Notes: a model not told the origin generated them from the sequence alone. Positions 27,591 through 40,025 are shown, counted from the stretch's first letter. The stretch is 64,000 nucleotides of DNA from Brevundimonas sp. Root1279 (GCF_001425945.1 NZ_LMEB01000004.1:358537-422536); one strand, 5' to 3'. Program-made: numbers and translations.

Positions 27591-29107
27591 TGCCCGCGAC
27601 CCTGCTGTCCGCGATCGGCGAGCCTCGGGACGTCGCCGCGATCGACATCGGCTCCAACTCGGTGCGCTTGGTGCTCTACCGGCTCGAAGGCCGCGCCATC
27701 TGGACCGTGTTCAACGAGAAGGTCCTGGCCGGCCTCGGCCGCGACCTGGCCACGACAGGCAAGCTCTCCGTCGAGGGCTCGGCCCAGGCCCTCGTCGCGC
27801 TGAAACGGTTCGCCGCCGTCGTCGAGGGTGTCCGCCCCGCCCACACCTTCATCGCCGCCACGGCCGCCGTCCGCGAGGCCGAGGACGGCCAGGCCTTCTG
27901 CGATCAGGTCGCCGCCGAGACCGGGCTGCGCATCCGCATCCTGTCCGGCGAAGAGGAGGCCCGATACGCCGCTCTCGGGGTGCTGGCCGGCATTCCCGCA
28001 GCCCACGGCGTCGCCGCCGACCTGGGCGGCTCCAGCCTGGAGCTGATCCGCGTCGAGGACGGCGCGCTTGGTCGCGGCGTCACCCTGCCCCTCGGTCCGT
28101 TCGCGATGGGCGCGCAGGAAGGTCTGACCCCCGGCAAGCTTCGCGACGCCATCGCCACCCGCCTCAAGCCGGCCGCCGACTATCGCGCCGACACCCTCTA
28201 CGCCGTCGGCGGCGCCTGGCGGACCCTGGCCCAGATCCACATGGACATGGGAGCCTACCCCCTGCACGTCGTCCACCAGTACGAAATGACCGCCCAGGAG
28301 GCCCGCGACACCGCCCGCCTGATCGCGCGACAGTCGAAGTCGTCCCTCGAAAAATGGCCCGGCCTGTCTAAGAAGCGCGCCGAGACCCTTCCTCACGCCG
28401 CCCTCGTGCTTGAGGGCCTGATCGAACACCTGGGCTTGAAGCGGGTGGTCATCTCGGCCTGGGGCGTGCGCGAGGGCCTGCTCTATGAGGCGCTGGACGC
28501 CGAGACCGCCGCCACCGATCCGCTGCTGGCCGGCTGCACCGCCCTGGGCGCCCGCCAAGGCATTTCGCCCAGCCTGCCCAGCGCGCTGAAGGGCTGGATC
28601 GCCCCGCTCGTCGACGCCCTCCCCGTCGCCTTCGACAAGGGCCGCGACGCGGTCCTCGCCGACGCCGCCTGCCGTCTCGCCGACCTCGGCGCTCGCCTGC
28701 ATCCGGACCACCGCGTCGAGCTGGCCTTCGACCAGGTGTTGCGCGCCCCGGTGCCGGGCCAGACCCACGCTGAACGCGCCTTCCTCGCCGTCGCCGTCAA
28801 TGCCCGATACGGCGGCTCCAGCGGCACGCCTGAACGCAGCACGGTCGAGCGCCTGCTCAGCGAGGAACAGCGCCGCGCCGGCCGCGCCCTCGGCCTGGCC
28901 ATCCGCCTGGCCTGCGACCTCTCAGGCCGCGCTCCGCAACTGCTCGCCAACGCCCGCGCCCGCATCCAGGACGGCGCCCTGGTGATCACCGCCGCCGACG
29001 GCTACGCCGACGTCCTGCTGGGTGAGCAGACCCGCCGCCGGGGCAAGGCCCTGGCGGAGATTCTCGGCCTCAAGCTGGATCTTCGGAACGGCGCGGCGGC
29101 GGGCTGA
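27590..29107 (+). CDS. ppx: Exopolyphosphatase, Ppx/GppA family
   Basis: The 505-residue enzyme releases phosphate from polyphosphate ends or hydrolyses pppGpp. The ASKHA-fold signatures are AIDIGSNSVRLVLYRLEGR at the N-terminus, the catalytic Glu within AATAAVREAEDGQ, and ADLGGSSLELIRV. The C-terminal third, with LGLKRVVISAWGVREGLLYE, forms the helical domain. It overlaps ppk by one base. Ppx and GppA cannot be separated by eye, but pairing with ppk favours exopolyphosphatase. Confidence 0.93.
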   Translation: MPATLLSAIGEPRDVAAIDIGSNSVRLVLYRLEGRAIWTVFNEKVLAGLGRDLATTGKLSVEGSAQALVALKRFAAVVEGVRPAHTFIAATAAVREAEDGQAFCDQVAAETGLRIRILSGEEEARYAALGVLAGIPAAHGVAADLGGSSLELIRVEDGALGRGVTLPLGPFAMGAQEGLTPGKLRDAIATRLKPAADYRADTLYAVGGAWRTLAQIHMDMGAYPLHVVHQYEMTAQEARDTARLIARQSKSSLEKWPGLSKKRAETLPHAALVLEGLIEHLGLKRVVISAWGVREGLLYEALDAETAATDPLLAGCTALGARQGISPSLPSALKGWIAPLVDALPVAFDKGRDAVLADAACRLADLGARLHPDHRVELAFDQVLRAPVPGQTHAERAFLAVAVNARYGGSSGTPERSTVERLLSEEQRRAGRALGLAIRLACDLSGRAPQLLANARARIQDGALVITAADGYADVLLGEQTRRRGKALAEILGLKLDLRNGAAAG

Positions 29108-29110
29108 GAT

Positions 29111-29665
29111 TCAATCGCCGGCCCACCAGCGCAGGCGCACGCCGCGGACCGTCCGTCCGCCGACGATCAGGTCGCCGACCACCACCGCCCCCTCGTCGCC
29201 GAGGTTACGGCGCGCCGTGGCGAGCGCACCCGCATCCATTCGCCCGTCGAAGCTGACGCGCCCGAGTTCCGGCGAACGGCCCTCGAACTGCACCCGGGCG
29301 TCGGACACCGAATAGAAGCTCGGCAGCACCCGAGACGTGACGCTGCGCGCCTCGCCGATCTCGGTCTGCACCATCGGGCTGGCCAGATTGTCGAACTGCA
29401 GCATGACCGGCGCGAAGGTCTCGCTGCGCCGCCCGGCCTCCCAGGCGGTGAAGTCCGAGGCCTGGCCCAGGAACAGATGATCCAGCGCCCAGTCACCGAT
29501 GCGGACTTCGCTGAGCGGCATGTAGTAGCCGGACAGGTCCGAGGTCGTGGCGTGCTTGAAGGCCGCGCCCGGAACCGGCGGCCCCTTCGCCGGAGCCCCC
29601 TGGTCGCACGAGGCGGCGACCAGGCTGGCGGCAGCGACGAGAACGAGGGTCAGGACCTTGCGCAT
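29111..29665 (-). CDS. Putative lipoprotein of unknown function
   Basis: The 184-residue product has a short signal peptide with lipobox VAASC (Cys20), so it should be anchored in a membrane facing the periplasm. The rest is a mixed alpha/beta domain with no motif I recognise. The start at 29665 gives a standard lipoprotein signal, and longer forms do not. It lies 25 bp downstream of the M28 peptidase gene on the same strand and may be co-transcribed with it. Confidence 0.65.
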   Translation of the reverse strand: MRKVLTLVLVAAASLVAASCDQGAPAKGPPVPGAAFKHATTSDLSGYYMPLSEVRIGDWALDHLFLGQASDFTAWEAGRRSETFAPVMLQFDNLASPMVQTEIGEARSVTSRVLPSFYSVSDARVQFEGRSPELGRVSFDGRMDAGALATARRNLGDEGAVVVGDLIVGGRTVRGVRLRWWAGD

Positions 29666-29690
29666 GTCCCGACTCCTACGCCCGCCGGGC

Positions 29691-30647
29691 TTAGCGGTCC
29701 AGCGACCGATCCAGCGCCCGGAAGCCGGCGATCGACAGCTCGGTGGCGCTGATGAAGACCGACGGCGTGATCCGCTCGAAGTCATCCGACGGGCGGTGAT
29801 AGTCGGGGTGATAGTTCACGCCGAAATACAGGAACGGCACCTGCGCCTTGTAGAAGGCGGCGTGGTCCGAGGACTCGACCCAATTGTCCTCGCCCTTGTC
29901 CTCGGGCGTGTCCTTGCCAAAGGCCAGGGCCACCGCGCCGTTGGCCGGAATGGTCTCCAGGATCGGGCGGAAGGTGGGGTTCTGATAGGTGCCGGTGACC
30001 CACAGCTTGCCGTCCGTATCGGCGCGGGCGGTCATGTCGAAGTTGAGGTTCATGGCGATGGATTCGAGCGGCACCGGCGGGGCCTCGACGAAATGCTTCG
30101 CCCCCAGCAGGCCGCGCTCCTCGCCGTCGAGCGCCACGATCAGCACCGAGTGGTCGGGCGCCTGGCGCTTCAGGTCCTCAGCCAGGGCCAGCATGGTCGC
30201 GACGCCCGAGGCGTTGTCGTCGGCGCCGTTGAAGACCTGGCCGTCATTGACGCCGACGTGGTCGTAGTGGGCGGTGACGACGATGTAGCGATCGGTCACG
30301 CGGGTGCCCGGGATCACCCCGATGACATTGACGCCGTTGAACTCTTTTGGGCCCTCGCGGGTGCGGCCGACCGCACGCCACGGCTGCTCGCGGCCCATGG
30401 CCGGGGCGGCGACGCCGATCGCATCCAGGCGCCCGATGACATAGGCGCGCGCCGCCGCGCCGCCGGCCGCGCCCGTGTCCCGGCCCGCCATCTCGTCACT
30501 CGAGAGGATACGCACGTCCTCCAGCAGCTGCGCGTGACCCGCCGGCGCGGCCGGCGCGGCCGGCGCCTCTGCGATGGGGGTCGTGCAGGCGCCCAGCAGC
30601 AGGGCCGCCGCGACCGGCGAAAGGGCGGCGAGAGAGAGATGACGCAT
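29691..30647 (-). CDS. M28-family zinc aminopeptidase, lipoprotein
   Basis: The 318-residue protein carries lipobox LGAC (Cys21). The M28 metal ligands are visible in order: VTAHYDHVGV (His and Asp), FNGADDNASGVA (bridging Asp), LDGEERGLLGAKHF (catalytic Glu) and NYHPDYHRPSDD (late His ligand). It is expected to trim peptides in the periplasm using two zinc ions. It precedes the small lipoprotein gene in an apparent two-gene unit. Confidence 0.9.
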   Translation of the reverse strand: MRHLSLAALSPVAAALLLGACTTPIAEAPAAPAAPAGHAQLLEDVRILSSDEMAGRDTGAAGGAAARAYVIGRLDAIGVAAPAMGREQPWRAVGRTREGPKEFNGVNVIGVIPGTRVTDRYIVVTAHYDHVGVNDGQVFNGADDNASGVATMLALAEDLKRQAPDHSVLIVALDGEERGLLGAKHFVEAPPVPLESIAMNLNFDMTARADTDGKLWVTGTYQNPTFRPILETIPANGAVALAFGKDTPEDKGEDNWVESSDHAAFYKAQVPFLYFGVNYHPDYHRPSDDFERITPSVFISATELSIAGFRALDRSLDR

Positions 30648-30790
30648 CGGTGTTTCCTGACTTTTGCGGCGACGCTAGCAGGCCCCGACGCCCGCGTCAG
30701 ATTACGGTCTCGTCATGCACGGCTTGATCACCGCGGCGCCGCGGATACAGTTCCGCTGGAGAACGCAAACAGGTCGCCTGGGGGGAAGCC

Positions 30791-31369
30791 ATGCACCGCG
30801 GAATTCTGACTGCCGTCGCCGCCGCGGTGGCCATCGTCGCCACGCCGGTCGCCATGCCGGCGGCGGCCCAGTCCATGCTCGACAAGGCGGTCAACGCCGT
30901 CCACGTCACCAGCTGGAACGTCTACGGTCCGAACCAGACCAGCACCATCGTCGACTCGACGGTCCAGGGCGGCCACGCCTTCCGCGTCGACGTCACGGCG
31001 CCGGGGGCCAACCCGTGGGACGTCGGCGTCGGGTCGGTCTCGACCAAGCCGATCAAGTCCGGCGACGTCCTGCTGCTGGCCGTCTGGCTGCGCGCCGAGC
31101 GCCTGCCCGCCGGGGCCCAGACCGGAAAGGTCAACATCCGCATGCAGGGAAACGCCGCCCCCTATCCCGACATGGGCGGGGCGGCGGTGCAGCCGACCGG
31201 CGAATGGAAGCTCTATTTCGCCGATGGGATCGCCACCCGCGACTACGCCCCCGGCGAAATGGGCGCGACGGTCCAGCTCGCCGGGGCCGCACAGACCGTC
31301 GACCTGGGCCCGGTCTTCATCCTCGACATGGGTCCGGACTACGATCGGACGACCCTGCCGCGGAACTGA
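30791..31369 (+). CDS. Secreted beta-sandwich protein, carbohydrate-binding-like
   Basis: The 192-residue product has a signal peptide ending AAAQS. The mature part (about 30-185) alternates short strands, with VTSWNVYGPNQ, HAFRVDVTAPG, DVLLLAVWLRAE and a final VDLGPVFILDMG. This pattern is seen in CBM4/9-like jelly-roll modules attached to glycosidases. No catalytic domain is attached. Sugar binding is an inference from fold pattern only. The 213 bp after it contain no gene I can support. Confidence 0.6.
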   Translation: MHRGILTAVAAAVAIVATPVAMPAAAQSMLDKAVNAVHVTSWNVYGPNQTSTIVDSTVQGGHAFRVDVTAPGANPWDVGVGSVSTKPIKSGDVLLLAVWLRAERLPAGAQTGKVNIRMQGNAAPYPDMGGAAVQPTGEWKLYFADGIATRDYAPGEMGATVQLAGAAQTVDLGPVFILDMGPDYDRTTLPRN

Positions 31370-31552
31370 GCGTTGCGGCGGACGCTGGACCGGGGCGGAC
31401 CCGTCCCATGGCCGCGCAAAGAAGGCCCCGCCTGCGTACGGCGTATCCTGGCTGCGGTCGAAGGGCGGCGACAAACGGACATCGTGCTGCTCATTCCGCT
31501 CGCTATGCGTTCCTAGATGCTAAGAGGGGAATCGGCCCCCTCGCCGCACTGA

Positions 31553-33985
<2,433 letters not shown>

Positions 33986-34005
33986 CACCCTTCCGGAGTT
34001 TCAGC

Positions 34006-34428
34006 ATGCGTCCCGCCCTGTTCGCCGCCGTCGTCTCGGCGGTCGCCGCCCTCGCCGCCCCCGCCTTCGCCGGCGATCCGACCGGCCTGTGGCAGACCCC
34101 GACCAATGGCGGCCAGGTGCGCATCAGCCGCTGCGGCCAGGCCCTGTGCGGGGTGCTGGTGACCTCGGCCAGCATCCGCGCCAATCCGAGCCTGACGGAC
34201 GAGCACAATTCGGATCGCGCGCTGCGCAGCCGTCCGCTGCGCAACCTGCCGATGCTGCGGGGCTTCACCGGCGGGCCGACCGAATGGACCGGCGGCAGCG
34301 TCTACAATCCCGCCGACGGCCGCACCTATAGCGGTTCGATCACCATGCAGGGCGAAGACACGCTGCGCCTGCGCGGCTGCGTCGTCGCCCCGCTGTGCCG
34401 CACCCAGACCTGGACGCGGATCCAGTAG
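34006..34428 (+). CDS. Secreted DUF2147-family protein
   Basis: The 140-residue product has a signal peptide ending PAFAG. The DUF2147 pattern follows: GLWQTPTNGGQVRISRCG near the N-terminus, CGVLV, GGSVYNPADGRTYSGSI and a final RGCVVAPLCRTQTWTR. Members are small periplasmic or secreted proteins of unknown function. ATG 34006 has GGAG 9 bases upstream. It lies 20 bp after ligA and might be read through from it. Confidence 0.85.
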   Translation: MRPALFAAVVSAVAALAAPAFAGDPTGLWQTPTNGGQVRISRCGQALCGVLVTSASIRANPSLTDEHNSDRALRSRPLRNLPMLRGFTGGPTEWTGGSVYNPADGRTYSGSITMQGEDTLRLRGCVVAPLCRTQTWTRIQ

Positions 34429-34436
34429 GCGCGACG

Positions 34437-34799
34437 ATGGCGAAATCCGACTTTCGCACCGTCGAAGACTATTTCGCCTCACGCTCGCCCGAAGAACGCG
34501 AGGTTCTGCTGGCCATGCAGGCCGCCATTCTCGATGTCGTTCCCGAGGCCGAGCCCGTGATCAGCTATCAGATCCCGGCCTACCGCCATCACGGCTGGAT
34601 CTTCTATCTGTCGGCGCACACGAACCATTACACGCTGTCCTGCCCGCCGCCCTTCTTCGAGGGCTTCAAGGCCGAGCTCGCGCCCTGGAAGGTGTCCAAG
34701 TCGGCGGTGCAGTTCCCCAAGGACCGGCCCGTCCCCTACGCCCTGATCTCCGACATGGCGAAGGTCAGGGCGCGGGAGAATGAGGCCAGGACGGCCTAG
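34437..34799 (+). CDS. DUF1801 (YdhG-like) protein
   Basis: The 120-residue protein matches the DUF1801 pattern: an N-terminal helix, then [20 protein letters not shown], a central strand [16 protein letters not shown] and [17 protein letters not shown]. Some members are described as frataxin-like iron chaperones; the function here is not established. It starts 8 bp after the DUF2147 gene. Its stop lies in a CTAG shared with the convergent aldo/keto reductase gene. Confidence 0.8.
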   Translation: MAKSDFRTVEDYFASRSPEEREVLLAMQAAILDVVPEAEPVISYQIPAYRHHGWIFYLSAHTNHYTLSCPPPFFEGFKAELAPWKVSKSAVQFPKDRPVPYALISDMAKVRARENEARTA

Positions 34800-35785
34800 C
34801 GGTTCAGCGCCGACCGCGCCGCCTCGGCGTAGCGATGCCCTGAGGCCGCGCCCTTGGGGAAGACCGCCTCGATCCGCGCCAGGTCTTCCGGCGTCAGCGA
34901 CAGCTCGGCCGCGGCGATATTGTCCTCCAGCGTCCGGATCCGCCGCGTCCCCGGAATCGGCACGAGGTGCTCGCCTTGCGCCAGCACCCAGGCCAGCGCC
35001 AACTGGGCGGCGGTGACGCCCTTGTCCTTGGCGATCTCCGTGACCGCGGCGACCAGGTCCAGGTTCTTCTGGAAATTCTCGCCCATGAAGCGCGGGTTCG
35101 AGCGGCGGAAGTCATCGGCGGCCAGATCCTCGATCGACGTGATCTCCCCCGACAGGAAGCCGCGGCCCAGCGGGCTGTAGGGCACGAAGCCGATGCCCAG
35201 CTCCTCGCAGGTCGCCAGCAGCTCGTCCTCGGGCTCGCGGCTCCAAAGGGAGTATTCGGTCTGCAGGGCCGTGATCGGATGGGTCGCATGGCCCTTGCGC
35301 AGGGTCTCGGGCCTGGCCTCGGACAGGCCGAGGAAGCGGACCTTGCCCTCGGTCACCAGCTCGGCCATCGCCCCCACCGTCTCCTCGATCGGCGTGTTCG
35401 GGTCGACGCGATGCAGGTAGTAGAGGTCGACGTGATCGACCCCGAGCCGCTTCAGGCTGCCCTCGATGGCGCGGCGCACGTTCGCCGGCGAGCCATCGAC
35501 AGACAGGGCGGTGCGGTCGGCGTTGTAGCCGATGCCGAATTTGGTGGCGATGAAGGCCTTGTCGCGCCGGTCCTTCAGGGCCTGGCCGACCTGGATCTCA
35601 TTGGTGTGCGGCCCGTACATCTCGGCCGTGTCGAAGAAGTTGAGGCCGAGGTCGAGCGCGCGATGGATCACCGCCGTCGCCTGCGCCTCGTCCGACGCCT
35701 GCCCATAGAAGGCGGCCATGCCCATGCATCCCAGGCCGATGGCCGAAACCTCGGGGCCCGAACGACCCAGCTTGCGCGTCTTCAT
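34796..35785 (-). CDS. Aldo/keto reductase
   Basis: The 329-residue TIM-barrel oxidoreductase has the catalytic tetrad: Asp and Tyr in FFDTAEMYG, Lys in FIATKFG and His in YYLHRVDP. The NADPH-binding end reads [13 protein letters not shown]. The N-terminus [23 protein letters not shown] is typical of the AKR13/YakC-like branch that reduces small aldehydes. It is monocistronic and convergent with the DUF1801 gene. Confidence 0.93.
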   Translation of the reverse strand: MKTRKLGRSGPEVSAIGLGCMGMAAFYGQASDEAQATAVIHRALDLGLNFFDTAEMYGPHTNEIQVGQALKDRRDKAFIATKFGIGYNADRTALSVDGSPANVRRAIEGSLKRLGVDHVDLYYLHRVDPNTPIEETVGAMAELVTEGKVRFLGLSEARPETLRKGHATHPITALQTEYSLWSREPEDELLATCEELGIGFVPYSPLGRGFLSGEITSIEDLAADDFRRSNPRFMGENFQKNLDLVAAVTEIAKDKGVTAAQLALAWVLAQGEHLVPIPGTRRIRTLEDNIAAAELSLTPEDLARIEAVFPKGAASGHRYAEAARSALNR

Positions 35786-35857
35786 CTGCGCGTCTCCCGA
35801 ATGTGAGGAAGCCAGCGGGGCGTCCGCCGGCTCTCGGGAGTTGGGCGCCGTTCGGCC

Positions 35858-37672
35858 TTATTTCAAGGGCGCGCAGGCCTGCTCCAGCCACGCCTTGGCC
35901 TTGCCGTCCAGCAGCGGGCCGACCTTGGCCCAGGTCTCGGCGTGATAGGCGTCGACATAGGCCCGCTCGTCGGCGGTCAGCAGCGGAACGTCGATCAGCT
36001 TCTGATCCAGCGGCGCGAAGGTCAGCTGCTCGAAGCCGTGCATCGGTCGCTCGCCGCCCGGGATCGGGGTCGGCGCCGTGACCACCTGCAGCGTCTCGAT
36101 GCGGATGCCCCAGTGGCCCTCGCGGTAGTAGCCGGGCTCGTTGGACAGGATCATGCCGGTCAGCAGCGGCTGGGTGTTCACCGCCTTGGCGATGCGCTGC
36201 GGCCCCTCGTGGACGCCGAGATAGCTGCCGACGCCGTGGCCGGTGCCGTGGTCGTAGTCGAAGCCCTGCATCCACATCGGCAGACGCGCGAGGGCGTCCA
36301 GCTGGTGGCCGGTCGTGCCCGCCGGGAAGCGCACGGTCGCCATGGCGATGTGGCCCTTAAGAACGAGGGTGAACATGCGGCGCTGGTCGGCCGAGGGCTC
36401 GCCCACGGCCATGGTCCGCGTCACGTCCGTCGTGCCGTCCAGATACTGGCCGCCGCCGTCGACGAGCAGCAGGCTGCCCTTCTCGATGCGGCGGATGGTG
36501 CGGGTCACCGGCTTGTAGTGCGGCAGGGCGCCGTTCGGCCCCGCCCCGGCGATGGTGTCGAAGCTGAGGTCCTTCAGCGCGCCGGTCTCTTCGCGGAAGC
36601 CCTCCAGCGCCTCGGCCACCTCCCGCTCGGTCGGCAGCGCCTCCTGGGCGACGGTGTCGACCCAGTGCAGGAAGCGGCTCAGCGCGGCGCCGTCGCGGAT
36701 GTGCGCCTGACGCGTGCCCTCGATCTCGACCGGATTCTTGGCCGCCCGCGGCAGGGTGCACGGATCCATGGCCCGCACCACTTCGGCGCCCGCAGTCTCC
36801 AGCCGGTCGAAATACCAGGCCGACGACTGACCCGGATCGACCAGCACCTTCCGGCCGGCCAGCGCGTCCAGCGCGCCCTCCAGCGCCTCGGGCGCCTCCA
36901 GGGTCACGGCGTCGCCGAGCCAGGCGGGCAGCTCGTTGGTGACCTTGCGCGGGTCCATGAACAGCCGCGCCGAGCCGTCGGCCTTCACCACCGCCTGGGC
37001 CAGCGGCAGCGGGGTGCGGATCACGTCGCCGCCGCGGATGTTGAAGATCCAGGCGATCGAGGCCGGAGCGGTCAGCACGGCGGCGTCGGCGCCGAGCCCG
37101 GCGATCGCCTCGCCGATGCGGGCGCGCTTGGCGGCGCTGGTCTCGCCCGTATAGCGGTCTTCGTGCGGCACGACCGGCGCGGCCGGCTGGGCCGGTCGTT
37201 CCTCGGCCCAGGCCAGGTCGACCGGATTGCTCGCCACCGGCTTCAGCTCGGCGCCCGCCTTGTCGGCGGCGCGGCGCAGGGTCGCCAGGGCGTCCGGGCT
37301 GTGCAGCCGCGGGTCATAGCCGATCACCGCCCCCTTGGGCGCACGCTCCAGATAGGCAGCTACGCCGCCCTCGACGAGGTCGAGGATCTCGAACTGGCCG
37401 GCGTCGACCTGGGCTCGCACCTGCACGGTGTAGCGGCCATCAGCGAACACAGCGGCCTTGTCCTTCATCACCACCCCGGCGCCCGCCGAGCCGGTGAAGC
37501 CGCTTACCCAGGCCAGGCGGTCGTTGGCGGCCGGCAGGTATTCGTTCTGGTGCTCATCCTCATGCGGGACCAGCAGGCCGTCGAGGCCCTGCTCGGCCAT
37601 CTTGGCGCGGACGCGCGGCAGGTGCTTGGCCCCGAAGGACGGATCGGTGGTTTCGTCATAGGTCTGGCGCAT
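35858..37672 (-). CDS. pepP: Xaa-Pro aminopeptidase P, M24B family
   Basis: The 604-residue enzyme removes the N-terminal residue when proline is second. It has the three-domain plan of long aminopeptidase P: two creatinase-like N-terminal domains (about 1-300) and a pita-bread catalytic domain. The metal ligands are visible in VDGGGQYLDGTTDVTRT (two Asp), GHGVGSYLGVHEGP (His), LSNEPGYY (Glu) and the following IRIETL (Glu). ATG 37672 was chosen; the stretch upstream runs into intergenic sequence. The gene symbol is by family, not by orthology test. Confidence 0.92.
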   Translation of the reverse strand: MRQTYDETTDPSFGAKHLPRVRAKMAEQGLDGLLVPHEDEHQNEYLPAANDRLAWVSGFTGSAGAGVVMKDKAAVFADGRYTVQVRAQVDAGQFEILDLVEGGVAAYLERAPKGAVIGYDPRLHSPDALATLRRAADKAGAELKPVASNPVDLAWAEERPAQPAAPVVPHEDRYTGETSAAKRARIGEAIAGLGADAAVLTAPASIAWIFNIRGGDVIRTPLPLAQAVVKADGSARLFMDPRKVTNELPAWLGDAVTLEAPEALEGALDALAGRKVLVDPGQSSAWYFDRLETAGAEVVRAMDPCTLPRAAKNPVEIEGTRQAHIRDGAALSRFLHWVDTVAQEALPTEREVAEALEGFREETGALKDLSFDTIAGAGPNGALPHYKPVTRTIRRIEKGSLLLVDGGGQYLDGTTDVTRTMAVGEPSADQRRMFTLVLKGHIAMATVRFPAGTTGHQLDALARLPMWMQGFDYDHGTGHGVGSYLGVHEGPQRIAKAVNTQPLLTGMILSNEPGYYREGHWGIRIETLQVVTAPTPIPGGERPMHGFEQLTFAPLDQKLIDVPLLTADERAYVDAYHAETWAKVGPLLDGKAKAWLEQACAPLK

Positions 37673-37718
37673 GCCCGGGGGCATAGCACCTCTCGCTCCC
37701 CCGCTAGAAGCCCTGGCG

Positions 37719-37926
37719 CTTGTCATCCCCGACGAGCCGGCGAAGCCGGGGAGATCGGGGACGGGAATCGCAGAGAGACTGCCCTCCCGGAAATCGCCCC
37801 GCGATTATCCGGGAGACGGGCGGCGGCAGCCTGTCTCCCGGATCGCTGCTTGCGCATCGTCCGGGAGACCGTCTTCAAGCGGACCCGCGTCCCGGATCAC
37901 CACAGCGCGGTGTCCGGGATGACAAG
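37719..37926. repeat. Cluster of four palindromic repeats upstream of pepP
   Basis: The outer ends read CTTGTCATCCCCGAC and GTCCGGGATGACAAG, an imperfect inverted pair. Between them are successive hairpins with stems of the TCCCGGA/TCCGGGA type at about 37726-37761, 37784-37815, 37833-37869 and 37889-37920. There is no T-run and no coding potential. It resembles grouped REP elements. Confidence 0.65.
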
Positions 37927-37935
37927 CTCGACGGC

Positions 37936-38403
37936 TTAGTTCGCCGGATCCGGCGACACCACCTCGCCCGGCGCGGGCTGCGGCGGCGGCTGGACCTCGC
38001 GCTCGATCACGATCGGGCTGGGCGACACGGCGCGGGCTTCGGCGGCCCTCGCTTCGCTCTCCGCACGGGCGGCGTCGGCCTGCGAGCGCGCGGCGTCAGC
38101 GCGGGCGATCTCGACGCTGGCCTGGGCGCCGGCCACCTGACCCTGCACCAGGGCGGCGTCGGCCTGGGCCTGAGCCTCAGCGGCGTCGAGCTGGGCGTCC
38201 AGCAGCGCCTCGTCGGTCTGGGGCGCTTGACCGCGCGCGAACAGAATCCACAGCACCCCGATCACCACCAGGGCGCCGAGGATGCCGGCGATCCACCAGC
38301 CGGTGTTGGACTCACGAACCACCACCGTCTCGGTCGTCTCGGTGTAGACCGGGTCGACGGGCCGGGGACGCGTCGGGTCGGTGTTCGGATCGTACTGGGT
38401 CAC
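37936..38403 (-). CDS. Single-pass membrane protein with Ala-rich coiled coil
   Basis: This 155-residue protein of unknown function has a Pro/Thr-rich cytoplasmic N-terminus and one membrane helix at about 36-56. An alanine-rich helical stretch of about 65 residues with a regular Ala/Gln/Asp/Arg pattern follows, and then a proline-rich tail. The layout suggests an inner-membrane protein with a periplasmic coiled coil. It lies 52 bp downstream of prmA on the same strand. Confidence 0.65.
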   Translation of the reverse strand: MTQYDPNTDPTRPRPVDPVYTETTETVVVRESNTGWWIAGILGALVVIGVLWILFARGQAPQTDEALLDAQLDAAEAQAQADAALVQGQVAGAQASVEIARADAARSQADAARAESEARAAEARAVSPSPIVIEREVQPPPQPAPGEVVSPDPAN

Positions 38404-38455
38404 GCGGCAGTCCTCCTTGGGGATTGCCCAACGAGTCGGGACCCAGCGGCGTTCC

Positions 38456-39325
38456 CTACCCGACCCGCCGCAGCACCAGGGCGCTCCAGGCGTCGTTGCG
38501 GATGCGGCTCTCCAGCACGAAGCCGCGCGATAGATAGGCGGCGGTCACGCGCCGCTCCTGGGTGCGCAGCAGGCCCGACAGGATGGCGACCCCGCCGATG
38601 GCCAACGCCTCCTTGATCTCTTGCGCCAGGCTGACCAGCGGCGGCGCCAGGATGTTGGCGAAGACCAGGTCATACGGCCCGTGCGCCCGCACCTTGCGGT
38701 CGTTCAGCCCATAGGCGTGGACGAAGCGGGCGTCGGCCTGGTTCAGCTTGGCGTTCTCGTTGGCAATGCGCACCGAGGGGGCGTCGATGTCGGTGCCGAC
38801 CGCGACCTTCGAGCCGGTCTTGGCGGCCGCGATCGCGAGAATGCCCGTGCCGCAGCCGACGTCGAGCACCCGCTCGAACCGTTCGCGCTTCAGCAGGTCG
38901 TCATAGGCCTGCAGGCAGCCGACCGTTGTCCCGTGGTGGCCCGTGCCGAAAGCGGCGCCCGCGTCGATCTTCAGGTTCACCGTATTGCGCGGCACCCGGC
39001 CCTGGTCGTGAGCGCCGTAAACGAAGAAGCGCCCGGCGCGCACCGGCGGCAGGCCCGACAGCGACATGGCCAGCCAATCGGCGTCGGCCAGCTTCTCGAC
39101 GACGACCTTCAGTTCTGAGAAGGCCTTCAGGTGCTCCTCGATGCCGCGGACGTCGTCCTCGTCATTCGGGAAGGCGTCGATGCGCCAGATGCCCTTGTCC
39201 TCGTCTTCCTCGAGGATCGAATAGGTCGCGCCTTCCAGCAGCGGGTCCGAATCGAGGGCGGTCGCGGCGGCCTCGGCTACGGCCCGGGGGCCCCGCGCGA
39301 TAATTTGAACTGCAGACTCGGACAT
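38456..39325 (-). CDS. prmA: Ribosomal protein L11 methyltransferase
   Basis: The 289-residue enzyme trimethylates lysines of ribosomal protein L11 with S-adenosylmethionine. The PrmA signature [11 protein letters not shown] is present, followed by SAM motif [16 protein letters not shown], the acidic TDIDAPSV and the catalytic-loop [12 protein letters not shown]. The N-terminal about 95 residues form the L11-recognition domain. The length agrees with the family. Confidence 0.94.
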   Translation of the reverse strand: MSESAVQIIARGPRAVAEAAATALDSDPLLEGATYSILEEDEDKGIWRIDAFPNDEDDVRGIEEHLKAFSELKVVVEKLADADWLAMSLSGLPPVRAGRFFVYGAHDQGRVPRNTVNLKIDAGAAFGTGHHGTTVGCLQAYDDLLKRERFERVLDVGCGTGILAIAAAKTGSKVAVGTDIDAPSVRIANENAKLNQADARFVHAYGLNDRKVRAHGPYDLVFANILAPPLVSLAQEIKEALAIGGVAILSGLLRTQERRVTAAYLSRGFVLESRIRNDAWSALVLRRVG

Positions 39326-39419
39326 TTCTCAAACCTCGCTAAGATCGCGAGTCGAGACATGCGCTGGCGTGCTCTCTATCGCCAGCATCAACCAACTGAA
39401 CCGAGGGGTCGGGGAATCC

Positions 39420-40004
39420 ATGGCTAAAGCACCGTCCAAGTCGAGTACCGCGAAACCGAAGGCGGCGACCGCCGCTTCCAAGCCCAAACCGGCGGCAAAG
39501 TCGAGCGCCGCGCCGAAAGCGGCTGCGAAACCCGCCGCTAAAGCCGCCGCCCCGAAGGCCGCGGTGAAGCCCGCCGCCGTCAAGACTGTGGCCCCGGCCA
39601 AGGCCGCCGCTCCTAAGGCCGCCGCTCCGAAGAAGGCTGCCGCCCCGAAGGCCGCCGCTGCGAAGCCCGCCGTCAAGGCTGCTCCGAAGGCCGTCGCCAA
39701 GCCCGCCGTGAAGGCCGCCGCTCCGAAGGCCGCCGCGCCGAAGAAGGCTCCGGCCGCGAAAGCCCCCGCCAAGGCCGCTGCGCCGAAGCCCGCTGCTGCG
39801 CCGAAGCCCGCCGCCACTCCGAAGCCCGCTGCTCCGGCCGCCGCCGCGCCGGTCGCGCCGAAGCCGGCTCCGACTCCGGCGCCGACGCCCGCTCCGGCCG
39901 CCGCTGCGCCGAAGCCCGCTGTCGCTCCGGCGGCCGCGCCGAAGCCGGTCGAGAAGAAGGGCTTCCTGAGCGGCCTGCTGGACACGATCTTCGGCAAGCG
40001 CTGA
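39420..40004 (+). CDS. Ala/Lys/Pro-rich histone H1-like protein
   Basis: The 194-residue protein is almost entirely Ala, Lys and Pro in AAPKAA/KPAAKA-like units. It resembles eukaryotic H1 tails and bacterial AlgP or Hc-type DNA-binding proteins, and it is very basic and probably unstructured. The last 14 residues (GFLSGLLDTIFGKR) break the pattern and form a short amphipathic helix that could be a contact or membrane-touching segment. ATG 39420 has GGGGA upstream and follows prmA divergently. A strong terminator follows. Confidence 0.75.
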   Translation: MAKAPSKSSTAKPKAATAASKPKPAAKSSAAPKAAAKPAAKAAAPKAAVKPAAVKTVAPAKAAAPKAAAPKKAAAPKAAAAKPAVKAAPKAVAKPAVKAAAPKAAAPKKAPAAKAPAKAAAPKPAAAPKPAATPKPAAPAAAAPVAPKPAPTPAPTPAPAAAAPKPAVAPAAAPKPVEKKGFLSGLLDTIFGKR

Positions 40005-40025
40005 TCGCCCATCGACGCGAATGAG

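Noticed and set aside
35942-37939. A 665-codon open frame antisense to pepP
   Set aside because: It is a GC-rich shadow of the aminopeptidase P gene with no recognisable domain.
39420-39960. Repetitive GCCGCC/AAGCCC DNA, considered as a satellite or tandem repeat locus
   Set aside because: It is coding for an Ala/Lys/Pro-rich protein with a good ribosome-binding site and a terminator after it.
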